Source of the DNA: CAXQRU01 sp964226685
GTDB lineage: Bacteria > Pseudomonadota > Gammaproteobacteria > Pseudomonadales > Cellvibrionaceae
Length of the DNA: 34,460 nucleotides
Direction of reading: 5' to 3'
NCBI GenBank assembly: GCA_964226685.1
Contig: CAXQRU010000053.1
Coordinates: forward strand, 1 to 34,460
Position 1 is the first letter of the stretch. Each line of letters begins with the position of its first letter. A model generated the notes under the pieces. That model ran no database searches and had not been told where the DNA came from. It was given only the letters and a program-made list of their open reading frames with translations. Below, piece by piece: positions 23,597 to 31,180 of the stretch. Both the position numbers and the translations under genes were made by a program.

Positions 23597-24507
23597 ACCA
23601 CTGATACCTGCTGGCTGATAGCATCGGCTATTTGAATCGCTTGAGCGATACTAGAATCTGGCTGTAAGCGATGCCCCAATACCCAAGGCATAAGTATTTG
23701 TAAATCATCTGGCGTCACATAGTCTCTCTGATTAATCAACGCCCAAGCCTTAGCGCAATCCAACCAAGCCATTGCACCCCGAGGCGATAAACCATGAACA
23801 AACTCTGAGGATTGGCGTGTATGTGCAATCAGACGCTGTAAATAATCCAGCAAGGGTTCACTAACATTCACCGATGACACCTGAGCCTGTAATTTAGAGA
23901 GCACCTCAGGAGTAATCACGGGTTTCAAAGAAGGCAGCTTTTCATAGGGATTATTGCCCATCAACAGTTCTCTCTCTGACTGTTGATCTGGATAACCTAT
24001 GGTCACTCGCAACATAAAACGATCCAGCTGAGACTCAGGCAAGGTAAAGGTACCTGACTGATAAGTGGGGTTTTGAGTGGCAATCACAAAAAATGGGCTT
24101 GGCAAAGCATAAGTTTGACCATCGACCGTCACTTGCCTCTCCGCCATTGCCTCCAGCAAAGCACTTTGAGTTTTGGGAGAGCTGCGATTGATTTCATCGG
24201 CCAACAATACCTGAGCAAACACAGGCCCATGGCGAAACTCAAAATTCTTACTCTCAGGGTTAAACAGCGACACACCAACGATATCCCCAGGTAATAAATC
24301 GCTGGTAAATTGAACCCTGGAAAAATTTAAGCCAAGTGAATTGGCCAATCCATGTGCCAACGTGGTTTTGCCCGTTCCAGGTAAGTCTTCAATGAGAACG
24401 TGCCCCTTGGCCAAGATACTGGCGAGCATCAGCTTGATGGTCTGAGACTTCCCCAGTAATAGTTGCCCAAGCTGATCAACAAGTTGATCGATATTGGTGA
24501 CAGACAT
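23593..24507 (-). CDS. MoxR-family AAA+ ATPase
   Basis: A 304-residue AAA+ chaperone-like ATPase. Walker A is EDLPGTGKTTLA (G44-T49), Walker B is LLADEINR (D104-E105), sensor 1 is FVIATQNPTYQSGTFTLPESQLDRFM, and sensor 2 is GLSPRGAMAWLDCAKAWAL. Length and motifs are typical of MoxR, which is thought to mature or load metal or cofactor into partner complexes with vWA/DUF58 proteins. First gene of the overlapping moxR-DUF58-tgpA operon. It starts at ATG with AGGG upstream. Confidence 0.93.
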   Translation of the reverse strand: MSVTNIDQLVDQLGQLLLGKSQTIKLMLASILAKGHVLIEDLPGTGKTTLAHGLANSLGLNFSRVQFTSDLLPGDIVGVSLFNPESKNFEFRHGPVFAQVLLADEINRSSPKTQSALLEAMAERQVTVDGQTYALPSPFFVIATQNPTYQSGTFTLPESQLDRFMLRVTIGYPDQQSERELLMGNNPYEKLPSLKPVITPEVLSKLQAQVSSVNVSEPLLDYLQRLIAHTRQSSEFVHGLSPRGAMAWLDCAKAWALINQRDYVTPDDLQILMPWVLGHRLQPDSSIAQAIQIADAISQQVSVV

Positions 24508-24598
24508 AGGTATTCCCTAAATTCAAATCAAAGTAAAAGTGGCATACCCTTGAGTATAGAGCAAGCCTTCATTCTTACGTTGAATTTAACCAATATGA

Positions 24599-25801
24599 CT
24601 AAAGTACTGATAAGCCCCTAGCTAAATCATCTTGTAAATCCGAGATGTGCTCAAGACCAACAGCAATTCTTATAAGATTCTCTGTAATACCGGCGGCTTT
24701 TTTGTCCTCGTCGGATAAACGCCCATGAGTCGTCGTAGCTGGATGCACTATGGTGGTTTTGGTGTCACCCAAATTTGCCGTTAACGACATGATTTGAGTA
24801 CTATCGATTAGCTTCCACGCTTGCTCGCGGCCGCCCTTAACCCTGAAAGATAAGACCCCACCGTAGGCAGACTGTTGTTTTGTTGCCAAATCGTGCCCTA
24901 TATGATTGGGCAAACCTGCGTAAAACACTTGCTCGATCTTATCTTGCTCGCTCAACCATGTAGCCAAAGCCAGGGCGTTGCTTGAGTGAGCATTCATGCG
25001 CAAACTCAAGGTCTCTAGGCTTTTGGTAAAAACCCAGGCATTGAAAGGACTCATGGTCGCACCGCAAGTACGAATAAAACCAAGCACTTTGTCTGTTAAT
25101 GTTTTGGGACCCACTACAACACCACCGAGACAGCGTCCTTGGCCATCAAGGTATTTGGTAGCGGAATGGATCACTAGATCCGCCCCCATCAGCATTGGTT
25201 TTTGGAGCGCAGGCGTACAAAAGCAATTATCAATGACCAATAGGCAATCATTCGCCTGAGCCAGCTCGCTCATACGCGCAATATCAGCGACCTGACAAAG
25301 CGGGTTGGATGGCGTTTCTAAATAAAGAAAACGAGTATTAGGCTTTATAGCCTGTTGCCATTGATCGTGGTTGGTCAGATCCACAAAATCGACCTCCACT
25401 CCAAACTTACCCATATATTGAGCAAATAAAACCGTCGTGGTTCCAAACACACTTCTTGAACAAATGATATGATCGCCCGATTGCAAAAGCGCCATGCATA
25501 CGCCCAAAATGGCCGCCATGCCAGAAGCAGTAGCCACCGCAGACTCAGCTTGCTCAAGGGCAGCTAACCGCTGCTCAAAGCCTCTGACGGTTGGATTGGT
25601 ATATCTGGAATACACATTGCCAGGCGCTTCACCGGAAAAACGCGCCGCCGCTTGAGCTGCTGAGTCAAACACATAGCTGGACGTTAAAAATAATGCCTCG
25701 CTATGCTCACCCTCGTGAGAACGGGATATGCCACTTCGAATAGCCAAGGTATCTAAATGTAGAGCGCTGAGCGCCTCTGGGGAGAGATCCTCAATAGTCA
25801 T
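24599..25801 (-). CDS. metZ: O-succinylhomoserine sulfhydrylase MetZ
   Basis: A PLP enzyme that turns O-succinylhomoserine and sulfide into homocysteine, the direct sulfhydrylation route to methionine. The 400-residue protein has the Cys/Met-metabolism PLP fold: YSRYTNPTVRGFEQRLAALE, ATASGMAAILGVCMALLQSGDH, LETPSNPLCQVADI, and the PLP lysine K216 in IHSATKYLDGQGRCLGGVV, then TIVHPATTTHGRL and IRIAVGLEHISDLQDDL. The MTIEDLSPEALSALHLDTLAIRSG start and this motif set fit MetZ better than MetB or cystathionine lyase, though substrate cannot be proved by eye. The ATG has AGGT upstream. Confidence 0.92.
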   Translation of the reverse strand: MTIEDLSPEALSALHLDTLAIRSGISRSHEGEHSEALFLTSSYVFDSAAQAAARFSGEAPGNVYSRYTNPTVRGFEQRLAALEQAESAVATASGMAAILGVCMALLQSGDHIICSRSVFGTTTVLFAQYMGKFGVEVDFVDLTNHDQWQQAIKPNTRFLYLETPSNPLCQVADIARMSELAQANDCLLVIDNCFCTPALQKPMLMGADLVIHSATKYLDGQGRCLGGVVVGPKTLTDKVLGFIRTCGATMSPFNAWVFTKSLETLSLRMNAHSSNALALATWLSEQDKIEQVFYAGLPNHIGHDLATKQQSAYGGVLSFRVKGGREQAWKLIDSTQIMSLTANLGDTKTTIVHPATTTHGRLSDEDKKAAGITENLIRIAVGLEHISDLQDDLARGLSVL

Positions 25802-25843
25802 AAATTACCTAGAATTGATTAAAATGATAAAGCTGACTTAAGA

Positions 25844-26194
25844 CTATGATTTTAGCATGGCCAGAACTTCTTCTAGCTCAGCAATCATTTGTTTGATTAA
25901 GGCGTTAGACTCTTGAGAGGGCTGGTCTTCAGCCTCCATTTGTTGCCTTGCCCCACCAATAGTAAAGCCCTGATCGTACAACAGTGCGCGAATTTGACGA
26001 ATAGTAATGACATCTTGACGTTGGTAGTAACGACGGTTACCACGACGCTTGACGGGCTTTAATTGAGGAAATTCTTGCTCCCAGTACCTAAGAACGTGGG
26101 GCTTTACAGCACAAAGTTCACTGACCTCACCAATGGTAAAGTAACGCTTGCCAGGTATGACCGGCAACTCGTCGTTATGACTGGGTTCCAGCAT
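25844..26194 (-). CDS. MerR-family transcriptional regulator
   Basis: A 116-residue regulator with an N-terminal winged helix-turn-helix of MerR type (YFTIGEVSELCAVKPHVLRYWEQEFPQLKPVKRRGNRRYYQRQDVITIRQIRALLYDQGFTIGGARQQ), followed by a short helical tail that probably dimerises. It has no Cys cluster or ligand domain, so it is not a metal-sensing MerR. A small MerR gene directly after ihfA is a recurrent arrangement in gammaproteobacteria. It overlaps ihfA by 20 bases. Its targets are unknown. Confidence 0.9.
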   Translation of the reverse strand: MLEPSHNDELPVIPGKRYFTIGEVSELCAVKPHVLRYWEQEFPQLKPVKRRGNRRYYQRQDVITIRQIRALLYDQGFTIGGARQQMEAEDQPSQESNALIKQMIAELEEVLAMLKS

Positions 26195-26480
26195 ACGCCT
26201 CTACTCTGCTTTTTAGTTTTTGTCCTGGCTTGAACGTAACGACTCTTCTCGCTGAAATAGGAATCTCTTCGCCAGTCTTGGGGTTTCTACCAGGACGTTG
26301 GCTTTTGTCTCGAAGATCAAAATTACCAAAACCTGATAACTTCACTTGCTCATTATTTTCTAGCGAGGCACGAATTTCCTCAAAGAAAAGATCCACCAGT
26401 TCCTTGGCCTCACGTTTATTGAGACCTAGCTCTTCAAACAGTTTCTCAGCAAGATCAGCTTTTGTTAGTGCACTGTTCAC
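26175..26480 (-). CDS. ihfA: Integration host factor subunit alpha
   Basis: A 101-residue DNA-bending protein, partner of IhfB. The HU/IHF core is intact: ALTKADLAEKLFEELGLNKREAKELVDLFFEEIR, VKLSGFGNFDLRDKSQRPGRNPKTGEEIPISARRVVTFKPGQKLKSRV. The arm motif GRNPKTGE with its intercalating Pro is present. It follows pheT by about 20 bases and overlaps the MerR gene, the classic pheST-ihfA order. It would be available to bend DNA at sigma-54 promoters such as the candidate before the GGDEF gene. Confidence 0.97.
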   Translation of the reverse strand: MNSALTKADLAEKLFEELGLNKREAKELVDLFFEEIRASLENNEQVKLSGFGNFDLRDKSQRPGRNPKTGEEIPISARRVVTFKPGQKLKSRVEAYAGTQS

Positions 26481-26499
26481 AATGGAACCTCAAGTTAGT

Positions 26500-28854
26500 T
26501 TAACGCAGTACGGCTGAAAAGGATGCTTCTAGCGACTTGACCACTTGGTCCATCGTCTCAGAAATTTCTTCCTCAGTAAGAGTGCGCGATTTATGTTGAA
26601 AGGTCAAGCCCAAAGCTATACTTTTTCTATGCGGATCAATACCTTCACCCGTATAGACATCAAATACCTTTAAGTTAATTAGGTGTTCACCAGCCTTTTG
26701 CAGAATTACCTCTTCTAGGTCTCGAACAGGTAGAGACTGATCCACCACAATAGCAATGTCTCGGCGAACCTCGGGGTATTTTGAAAGCACCTCGAATTGA
26801 GTCACGCTTTTGGTCAGCAAGGCTTTTAAATCCAATTCAAAAAGAAACACGGGCTGAGAAAACCCTAATTTTTTTTGAATCTCCGGATGCAAAGCACCCA
26901 TCAGACCAATCTCTTGATCGGCTCGACTGATTGAAGCTGTCTGACCCGGGTGAAGCGCCAAATGAGAACCCGCCTTAAACGAAGCGGCTTGATTACCTAA
27001 ATTTAGTAGTGCTTCGACATCAGCTTTCACATCATAAAAATCCGCCAAGGCGTTGTTGTTACACCATTTTTCCGAAAGCACTTTACCGGTAACCAAACCT
27101 GCCAGCACAGGCTTTTGTATCAACTCACCATTACAAATCGTGAACTTTAAACCCGACTCAAATAAACGCACACGAGTCTGTTGACGCTTTAGATTATGAA
27201 CAGCCGCTTGTGCTAAACCAACCCAAAGGTTGGTTCGCATTTGTGCTAAATCGTTACTGATTGGATTTTTGACATCTACAACGTCTTCACCAGTAAACAA
27301 AGCTTGTATCTTGGGGTCGACAAAGCTGTAGGTGATGGCTTCGTGATAACCTCTAGCCACCAAAGTTTGAGTCAACTTATCCTGAGACAATGTCTTTTCT
27401 GAATGCATTGGCACATTTAATAGTGCAGGCAGAGGCTTGGAAGGCAAATTGTTGTAGCCATAGACCCGAGCGATCTCTTCAATCAAGTCCGCTCCAATGC
27501 TCATATCAAAACGGTAACTTGGAATGATAACGCCGATGGCATCGCCATTATCAACAACGCTAAGACCTAAACGCGTAAAGATATCGAGCACTTCGGACTT
27601 TTCTACCGCAAAACCTAATTGGCGCTCAATTTCTGATAACGGCAAACTTACCTCAGGAGCACTAGGCAAACTATCGCTCTGCTTCTCAATGATGGGGCCC
27701 GGTTGACCCCCACAAATATCAATGATCATGGCTGTTGCACGCTCAATGGCTAATGACTGCAATTGATAATCAACACCTCGCTCAAAGCGATGAGAAGAAT
27801 CCGTATGCAAACCGTATTGACGAGCTTTACCAGCTATCGACTCAGGAGCAAAAAAAGCACTTTCCAATAAAATATCGGTAGTTTGATCTGTAACAGCCGA
27901 ATCTAACCCACCCATAATTCCAGCGAGAGCAATGGGCTGCTGGCCATCAGTGATCAGTAAGCTACCCTCTTTCAACACCACTGTTTGTTGATTGAGCAAG
28001 GTAATGCTCTCACCCGCTTTTGCATCACGCACCACAATTTGACTGACCTTCTTCAAATCGAAGGCATGCATGGGTTGACCTAATTCTAAAAGCACATAAT
28101 TGGTGATATCAACCACAGGGCTTTTACTGCCAATACCCGCGCGCCTCAAGCGCTCTACCAACCACAAGGGTGAAGCGATGCTTGAGTCAATACCTTTAAT
28201 GATTCTTGCACAATATCTTGGGCATTTTTCATCAGCGTCAATACTGACATCGATAATGGCATCAATAGTGGCTGCCACAGGCTCAATCACTGGAGTTTGT
28301 ACTTTAAGCTTCGTCAAGGTAGCAAGTTCGCGAGCGACGCCACGAATAGACAAGCAATCACTACGATTGGGGGTGATATCAATATCGATCACCTGGTCAT
28401 CCAAAGCCAAGTAATCAACCAGGTTCTGTCCGGTTATGGCATCAGCACCCAAATCCCATAAGCCTTCACTTTCACCCAAGGCCAGCTCATCAGCTCCACA
28501 CAGCATACCAAATGACTCAACACCACGAAGCTTAGCCTTTTTAATTGTTAAATCGTTGGGCAGCTCTGCTCCGACCGTTGCGAAGGGTACCTTCATACCC
28601 ACTTCAACATTGGGTGCACCACAAACTACCTGCACAGGATCACCCTGACCCGCCACTTGGCAGATCCGCAACTTATCCGCATCAGGGTGTGGCTCAACGG
28701 CCAAGATCTGCCCGACCACCACTCCAGATAACCCCTCACAAACAGCCTCGATAGAATCCACCTCAAGTCCAGCCATTGTCAATTTATCGGCGATTTCTTG
28801 TGTGGTTAGTTCAGGGGATACCCATTCTCTCAACCAGGACTCACTAATTTTCAT
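26500..28854 (-). CDS. pheT: Phenylalanyl-tRNA synthetase beta subunit
   Basis: The 784-residue beta subunit of the alpha2-beta2 enzyme that charges tRNA-Phe and edits Tyr-tRNA-Phe. Domains in order: N-terminal MKISESWLREWV and the EMAP-type tRNA-binding fold (about 40-150, with VVVGQILAVEPHPDADKLRICQV), the B3/B4 editing region (about 210-370, with GQPMHAFDLKK), B5 (about 400-475, with LPLSEIERQLG), the catalytic-like core, and the C-terminal FDX-ACB domain (about 690-784, KYPEVRRDIAIVVDQ). Length matches E. coli PheT (795). It lies 10 bases after pheS. Confidence 0.97.
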   Translation of the reverse strand: MKISESWLREWVSPELTTQEIADKLTMAGLEVDSIEAVCEGLSGVVVGQILAVEPHPDADKLRICQVAGQGDPVQVVCGAPNVEVGMKVPFATVGAELPNDLTIKKAKLRGVESFGMLCGADELALGESEGLWDLGADAITGQNLVDYLALDDQVIDIDITPNRSDCLSIRGVARELATLTKLKVQTPVIEPVAATIDAIIDVSIDADEKCPRYCARIIKGIDSSIASPLWLVERLRRAGIGSKSPVVDITNYVLLELGQPMHAFDLKKVSQIVVRDAKAGESITLLNQQTVVLKEGSLLITDGQQPIALAGIMGGLDSAVTDQTTDILLESAFFAPESIAGKARQYGLHTDSSHRFERGVDYQLQSLAIERATAMIIDICGGQPGPIIEKQSDSLPSAPEVSLPLSEIERQLGFAVEKSEVLDIFTRLGLSVVDNGDAIGVIIPSYRFDMSIGADLIEEIARVYGYNNLPSKPLPALLNVPMHSEKTLSQDKLTQTLVARGYHEAITYSFVDPKIQALFTGEDVVDVKNPISNDLAQMRTNLWVGLAQAAVHNLKRQQTRVRLFESGLKFTICNGELIQKPVLAGLVTGKVLSEKWCNNNALADFYDVKADVEALLNLGNQAASFKAGSHLALHPGQTASISRADQEIGLMGALHPEIQKKLGFSQPVFLFELDLKALLTKSVTQFEVLSKYPEVRRDIAIVVDQSLPVRDLEEVILQKAGEHLINLKVFDVYTGEGIDPHRKSIALGLTFQHKSRTLTEEEISETMDQVVKSLEASFSAVLR

Positions 28855-28864
28855 ATTGGTTCCA

Positions 28865-29905
28865 CTAATTAAATTGTTCTAAGAATTTAATGTCGTTTTC
28901 AAAGAACAACCTTAAATCACCGACGCCATAACGCAACATCGCCAAACGCTCGATACCCATACCGAAGGCAAAACCGGAATAGACACTGGTATCGACATTG
29001 GCTTTCTTAAAGACATTGGGATGCACCATGCCACACCCCATTACCTCTAACCAACCGGTTTGACTGCAAACTCGACAACCCTCACCACCACAGTGTGTAC
29101 ACTGAATATCGACCTCAGCTGAGGGCTCTGTAAAGGGAAAGTAAGAGGTTCTAAAGCGAACGGGAACATCGGCTTCAAAAAAGCTTTTTAAGAATTGATC
29201 GATCACCCCTTTGAGATGAGAGAAGTTAATCCCCTCATCCACCACCAAGCCTTCCAACTGGTGAAACATCGGCGTATGGGTAAGATCGGAGTCACAACGA
29301 TACACTCGTCCGGGACAAATGATCCGAATAGGAGGCTTCTGTGACTCCAATGTTCGAATTTGCACCGATGAGGTATGTGTTCTCAACACGTAGGATTTAC
29401 CTTCACTGCCCCAGACACTTTCATCAACATAGAAGGTATCGTGCATCGCTCTGGCCGGATGATGTGGCGGAATGTTCAGCGCCTCAAAATTATGATAATC
29501 ATCTTCGATTTCAGGCCCCGTTTCCACACTAAAGCCTATATCCTTAAACAGACTCACAATACGAGCAATAGTTTGGCTTATCGGATGCAAATTGCCCTGC
29601 TCATGCCCTCTACCAGAGAGGGTCACATCAATGCGTTCTTTTGCCAAGCGCTCAGCCGTGCGGGCTTGTTCAAGCGCTTCACGCTTGCTATTTATCGCTT
29701 CTTGGACTTTTTGTTTAGCTTCGTTGACCGCCGCTCCAAAAGCGGGCTTTTCTTCAGCAGATAAGGAACCCAGAGTTTTCAATAGAGCGGTCAGCTGGCC
29801 TTTTTTACCCAGATAATCCACTTTTATTGGTTCCAGGGTGGCCAGCTCGCTTGCTTGCTCCACCCGACTCAACGCCGCCTGTACCAGCTGTTCTATATTG
29901 TCCAT
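28865..29905 (-). CDS. pheS: Phenylalanyl-tRNA synthetase alpha subunit
   Basis: The 346-residue catalytic alpha subunit. It has an N-terminal coiled-coil arm (about 1-90), class II motif 2 region (YRCDSDLTHTPMFHQLEGLVVDE), the phenylalanine pocket around FRTSYFPFTEPSAEVDIQC, and motif 3 SGFAFGMGIERLAMLRYGVGDLR. The ATG at 29903-29905 gives the family start DNIEQLVQAAL; an in-frame start 30 codons upstream would place coding sequence over the terminator hairpin and is rejected. No Phe-rich leader peptide like E. coli pheM is visible in the 100-base gap after rplT. Confidence 0.96.
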   Translation of the reverse strand: MDNIEQLVQAALSRVEQASELATLEPIKVDYLGKKGQLTALLKTLGSLSAEEKPAFGAAVNEAKQKVQEAINSKREALEQARTAERLAKERIDVTLSGRGHEQGNLHPISQTIARIVSLFKDIGFSVETGPEIEDDYHNFEALNIPPHHPARAMHDTFYVDESVWGSEGKSYVLRTHTSSVQIRTLESQKPPIRIICPGRVYRCDSDLTHTPMFHQLEGLVVDEGINFSHLKGVIDQFLKSFFEADVPVRFRTSYFPFTEPSAEVDIQCTHCGGEGCRVCSQTGWLEVMGCGMVHPNVFKKANVDTSVYSGFAFGMGIERLAMLRYGVGDLRLFFENDIKFLEQFN

Positions 29906-29965
29906 TGTTTTCTCACAAATTGGATCGATGCAAAAGGGGTAGTTTAATTCTGATTCGCAAAAACT

Positions 29966-29989
29966 AAAAAAGGGAGACGAGCTCCCTTT
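29966..29989 (-). terminator. Intrinsic terminator between rplT and pheS
   Basis: On the minus strand AAAGGGAG (29989-29982) and CTCCCTTT (29976-29969) form an 8-bp stem with a 5-base loop, running into TTTTTTAGTTTTT. It begins 17 bases after the rplT stop and about 60 bases before the pheS ATG. It would cut transcription between the ribosomal and synthetase genes, as the pheST attenuator does in E. coli, but with no leader peptide visible. Confidence 0.8.
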
Positions 29990-30005
29990 CAACATAGAGA
30001 AAAAC

Positions 30006-30362
30006 TTAGGCCAGTGCGGCTTTGGCTTTCTCTACTACGGCAGCAAATGCCGCCTTATCATGTACAGCTAGATCAGCAAGCACTCGTCTATCAAGGGCAA
30101 TATCTGCCTTCTTTAAACCAGCGATTAACTTGCTGTAAGTCATACCGAGTGATCTCGCCTGAGCATTAATTCGAGTAATCCAGAGTGCTCTGAAATTACG
30201 CTTCTTAACGCGACGGTCACGATAAGCATATTGACCTGCTTTGATAACAGCTTGTTTAGCAACACGGAAGACTCTAGAACGAGCACCATAATAACCTTTC
30301 GCTGCTTTTAATACTTTTTTGTGGCTTCTACGGGCCACGACACCACGTTTTACACGCGCCAT
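30006..30362 (-). CDS. rplT: 50S ribosomal protein bL20
   Basis: The 118-residue bL20, an early assembly protein of the large subunit. The sequence is standard: ARVKRGVVARRSHKKVLKAAKGYYGARSRVFRVAKQAVIKAGQYAYRDRR, then RALWITRINAQARSLGMTYSKLIAGLKKADIALDRRVLADLA. It follows rpmI by 25 bases. In E. coli bL20 represses translation of rpmI-rplT by binding the mRNA; I see no obvious equivalent structure here. Confidence 0.98.
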   Translation of the reverse strand: MARVKRGVVARRSHKKVLKAAKGYYGARSRVFRVAKQAVIKAGQYAYRDRRVKKRNFRALWITRINAQARSLGMTYSKLIAGLKKADIALDRRVLADLAVHDKAAFAAVVEKAKAALA

Positions 30363-30387
30363 AACAATATCCTCTTAAAAATTAGTG

Positions 30388-30585
30388 CTAGTTAGCACGC
30401 AACATACGATCAATTAACGGCTTGTCTGCTTCGTGAACCAAGCTGGTACCACGTAACTGACGCTTACGCTTCGTCGTCATTTTTGTGAGAATATGGCTTT
30501 TAAACGCGCTTTTACGCTTATAGCCGCCAGCTGTCTTTTTAAAACGCTTGGCAGCACCACTGTGTACTTTTGCTTTTGTTGCCAT
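30388..30585 (-). CDS. rpmI: 50S ribosomal protein bL35
   Basis: The 65-residue bL35 with the family core KVHSGAAKRFKKTAGGYKRKSAFKSHILTKMTTKRKRQLRGTSLVHEADKPLIDRMLRAN. The N-terminus ATKAKVHSG differs from the common PKMKTNRG but is within family variation. It lies between infC (59-base gap) and rplT. Confidence 0.98.
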   Translation of the reverse strand: MATKAKVHSGAAKRFKKTAGGYKRKSAFKSHILTKMTTKRKRQLRGTSLVHEADKPLIDRMLRAN

Positions 30586-30644
30586 GAGATAAACTCCGCA
30601 TTTGGGCCTTGTGGCCGATTTTAGTTAACAAAATAGCTTTATGG

Positions 30645-31157
30645 CTATTTCTTCTTTTTCGGGGATAAAACCATGATGAGCTGCCTACCCTCCATCTTAG
30701 GAAATTGCTCGACTGTGCTAATTTCGCTCAAGTCTTGCTCTATTCGCTTCATCATCTCCATCCCTAGCTCTTGGTGCGCCATTTCTCGTCCTCTGTAGCG
30801 AAGAGAAACCTTAGCTTTGTCCCCATTTTCCAGGAAGCGTATCAGGTTGCGTAGTTTGACCCGATAATCCCCCTCTTCCGTCCCTGGTCGAAACTTCATT
30901 TCTTTGACTTGCTGCTGCTTTTGCTTTTTCTTAGCCGCTGCCTTGGTCTTTTTCAATTCAAATAAATGCTTACCGTAATCCATTATCTTACACACTACGG
31001 GCTTGGAATCTGGTGCAATCTCTACCAAGTCAAGATTGGCCTTCTGTGCCTCAACCATTGCATCTTCAATAGATACTATCCCTACTTGATCACCATTGGC
31101 TCCAATTAACCGAACCTCTTTAACGTCAATTTGATCATTAATGCGTGCTTTTTTAAT
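30645..31157 (-). CDS. infC: Translation initiation factor IF-3, starting at a rare ATT codon
   Basis: IF-3 binds the 30S subunit and proofreads start-codon pairing. With an ATT start at 31157-31155 it has 170 residues: KKARINDQIDVKEVRLIGANGDQVGIVSIEDAMVEAQKANLDLVEIAP..PVVCKIMDYGK, the linker, and the C domain FRPGTEEGDYRVKLRNLIRFLENGDKAKVSLRYRGREMAHQELG. The first in-frame ATG (31058) would remove about 33 conserved residues of the N domain. GGAG lies seven bases before the chosen ATT; another ATT at 31160-31158 is four bases from it. In E. coli infC also starts with AUU, and IF-3 uses this to limit its own synthesis. Confidence 0.95.
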   Translation of the reverse strand: MKKARINDQIDVKEVRLIGANGDQVGIVSIEDAMVEAQKANLDLVEIAPDSKPVVCKIMDYGKHLFELKKTKAAAKKKQKQQQVKEMKFRPGTEEGDYRVKLRNLIRFLENGDKAKVSLRYRGREMAHQELGMEMMKRIEQDLSEISTVEQFPKMEGRQLIMVLSPKKKK

Positions 31158-31180
31158 AATATTTCTCCGATTTAAGCTAT

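Noticed and set aside
29906..29995. In-frame upstream extension of pheS with Phe-rich SSSPFFSF
   Set aside because: The Phe codons come from the T-run of the terminator hairpin; it follows rather than precedes the hairpin, so it cannot be a pheM-type leader.
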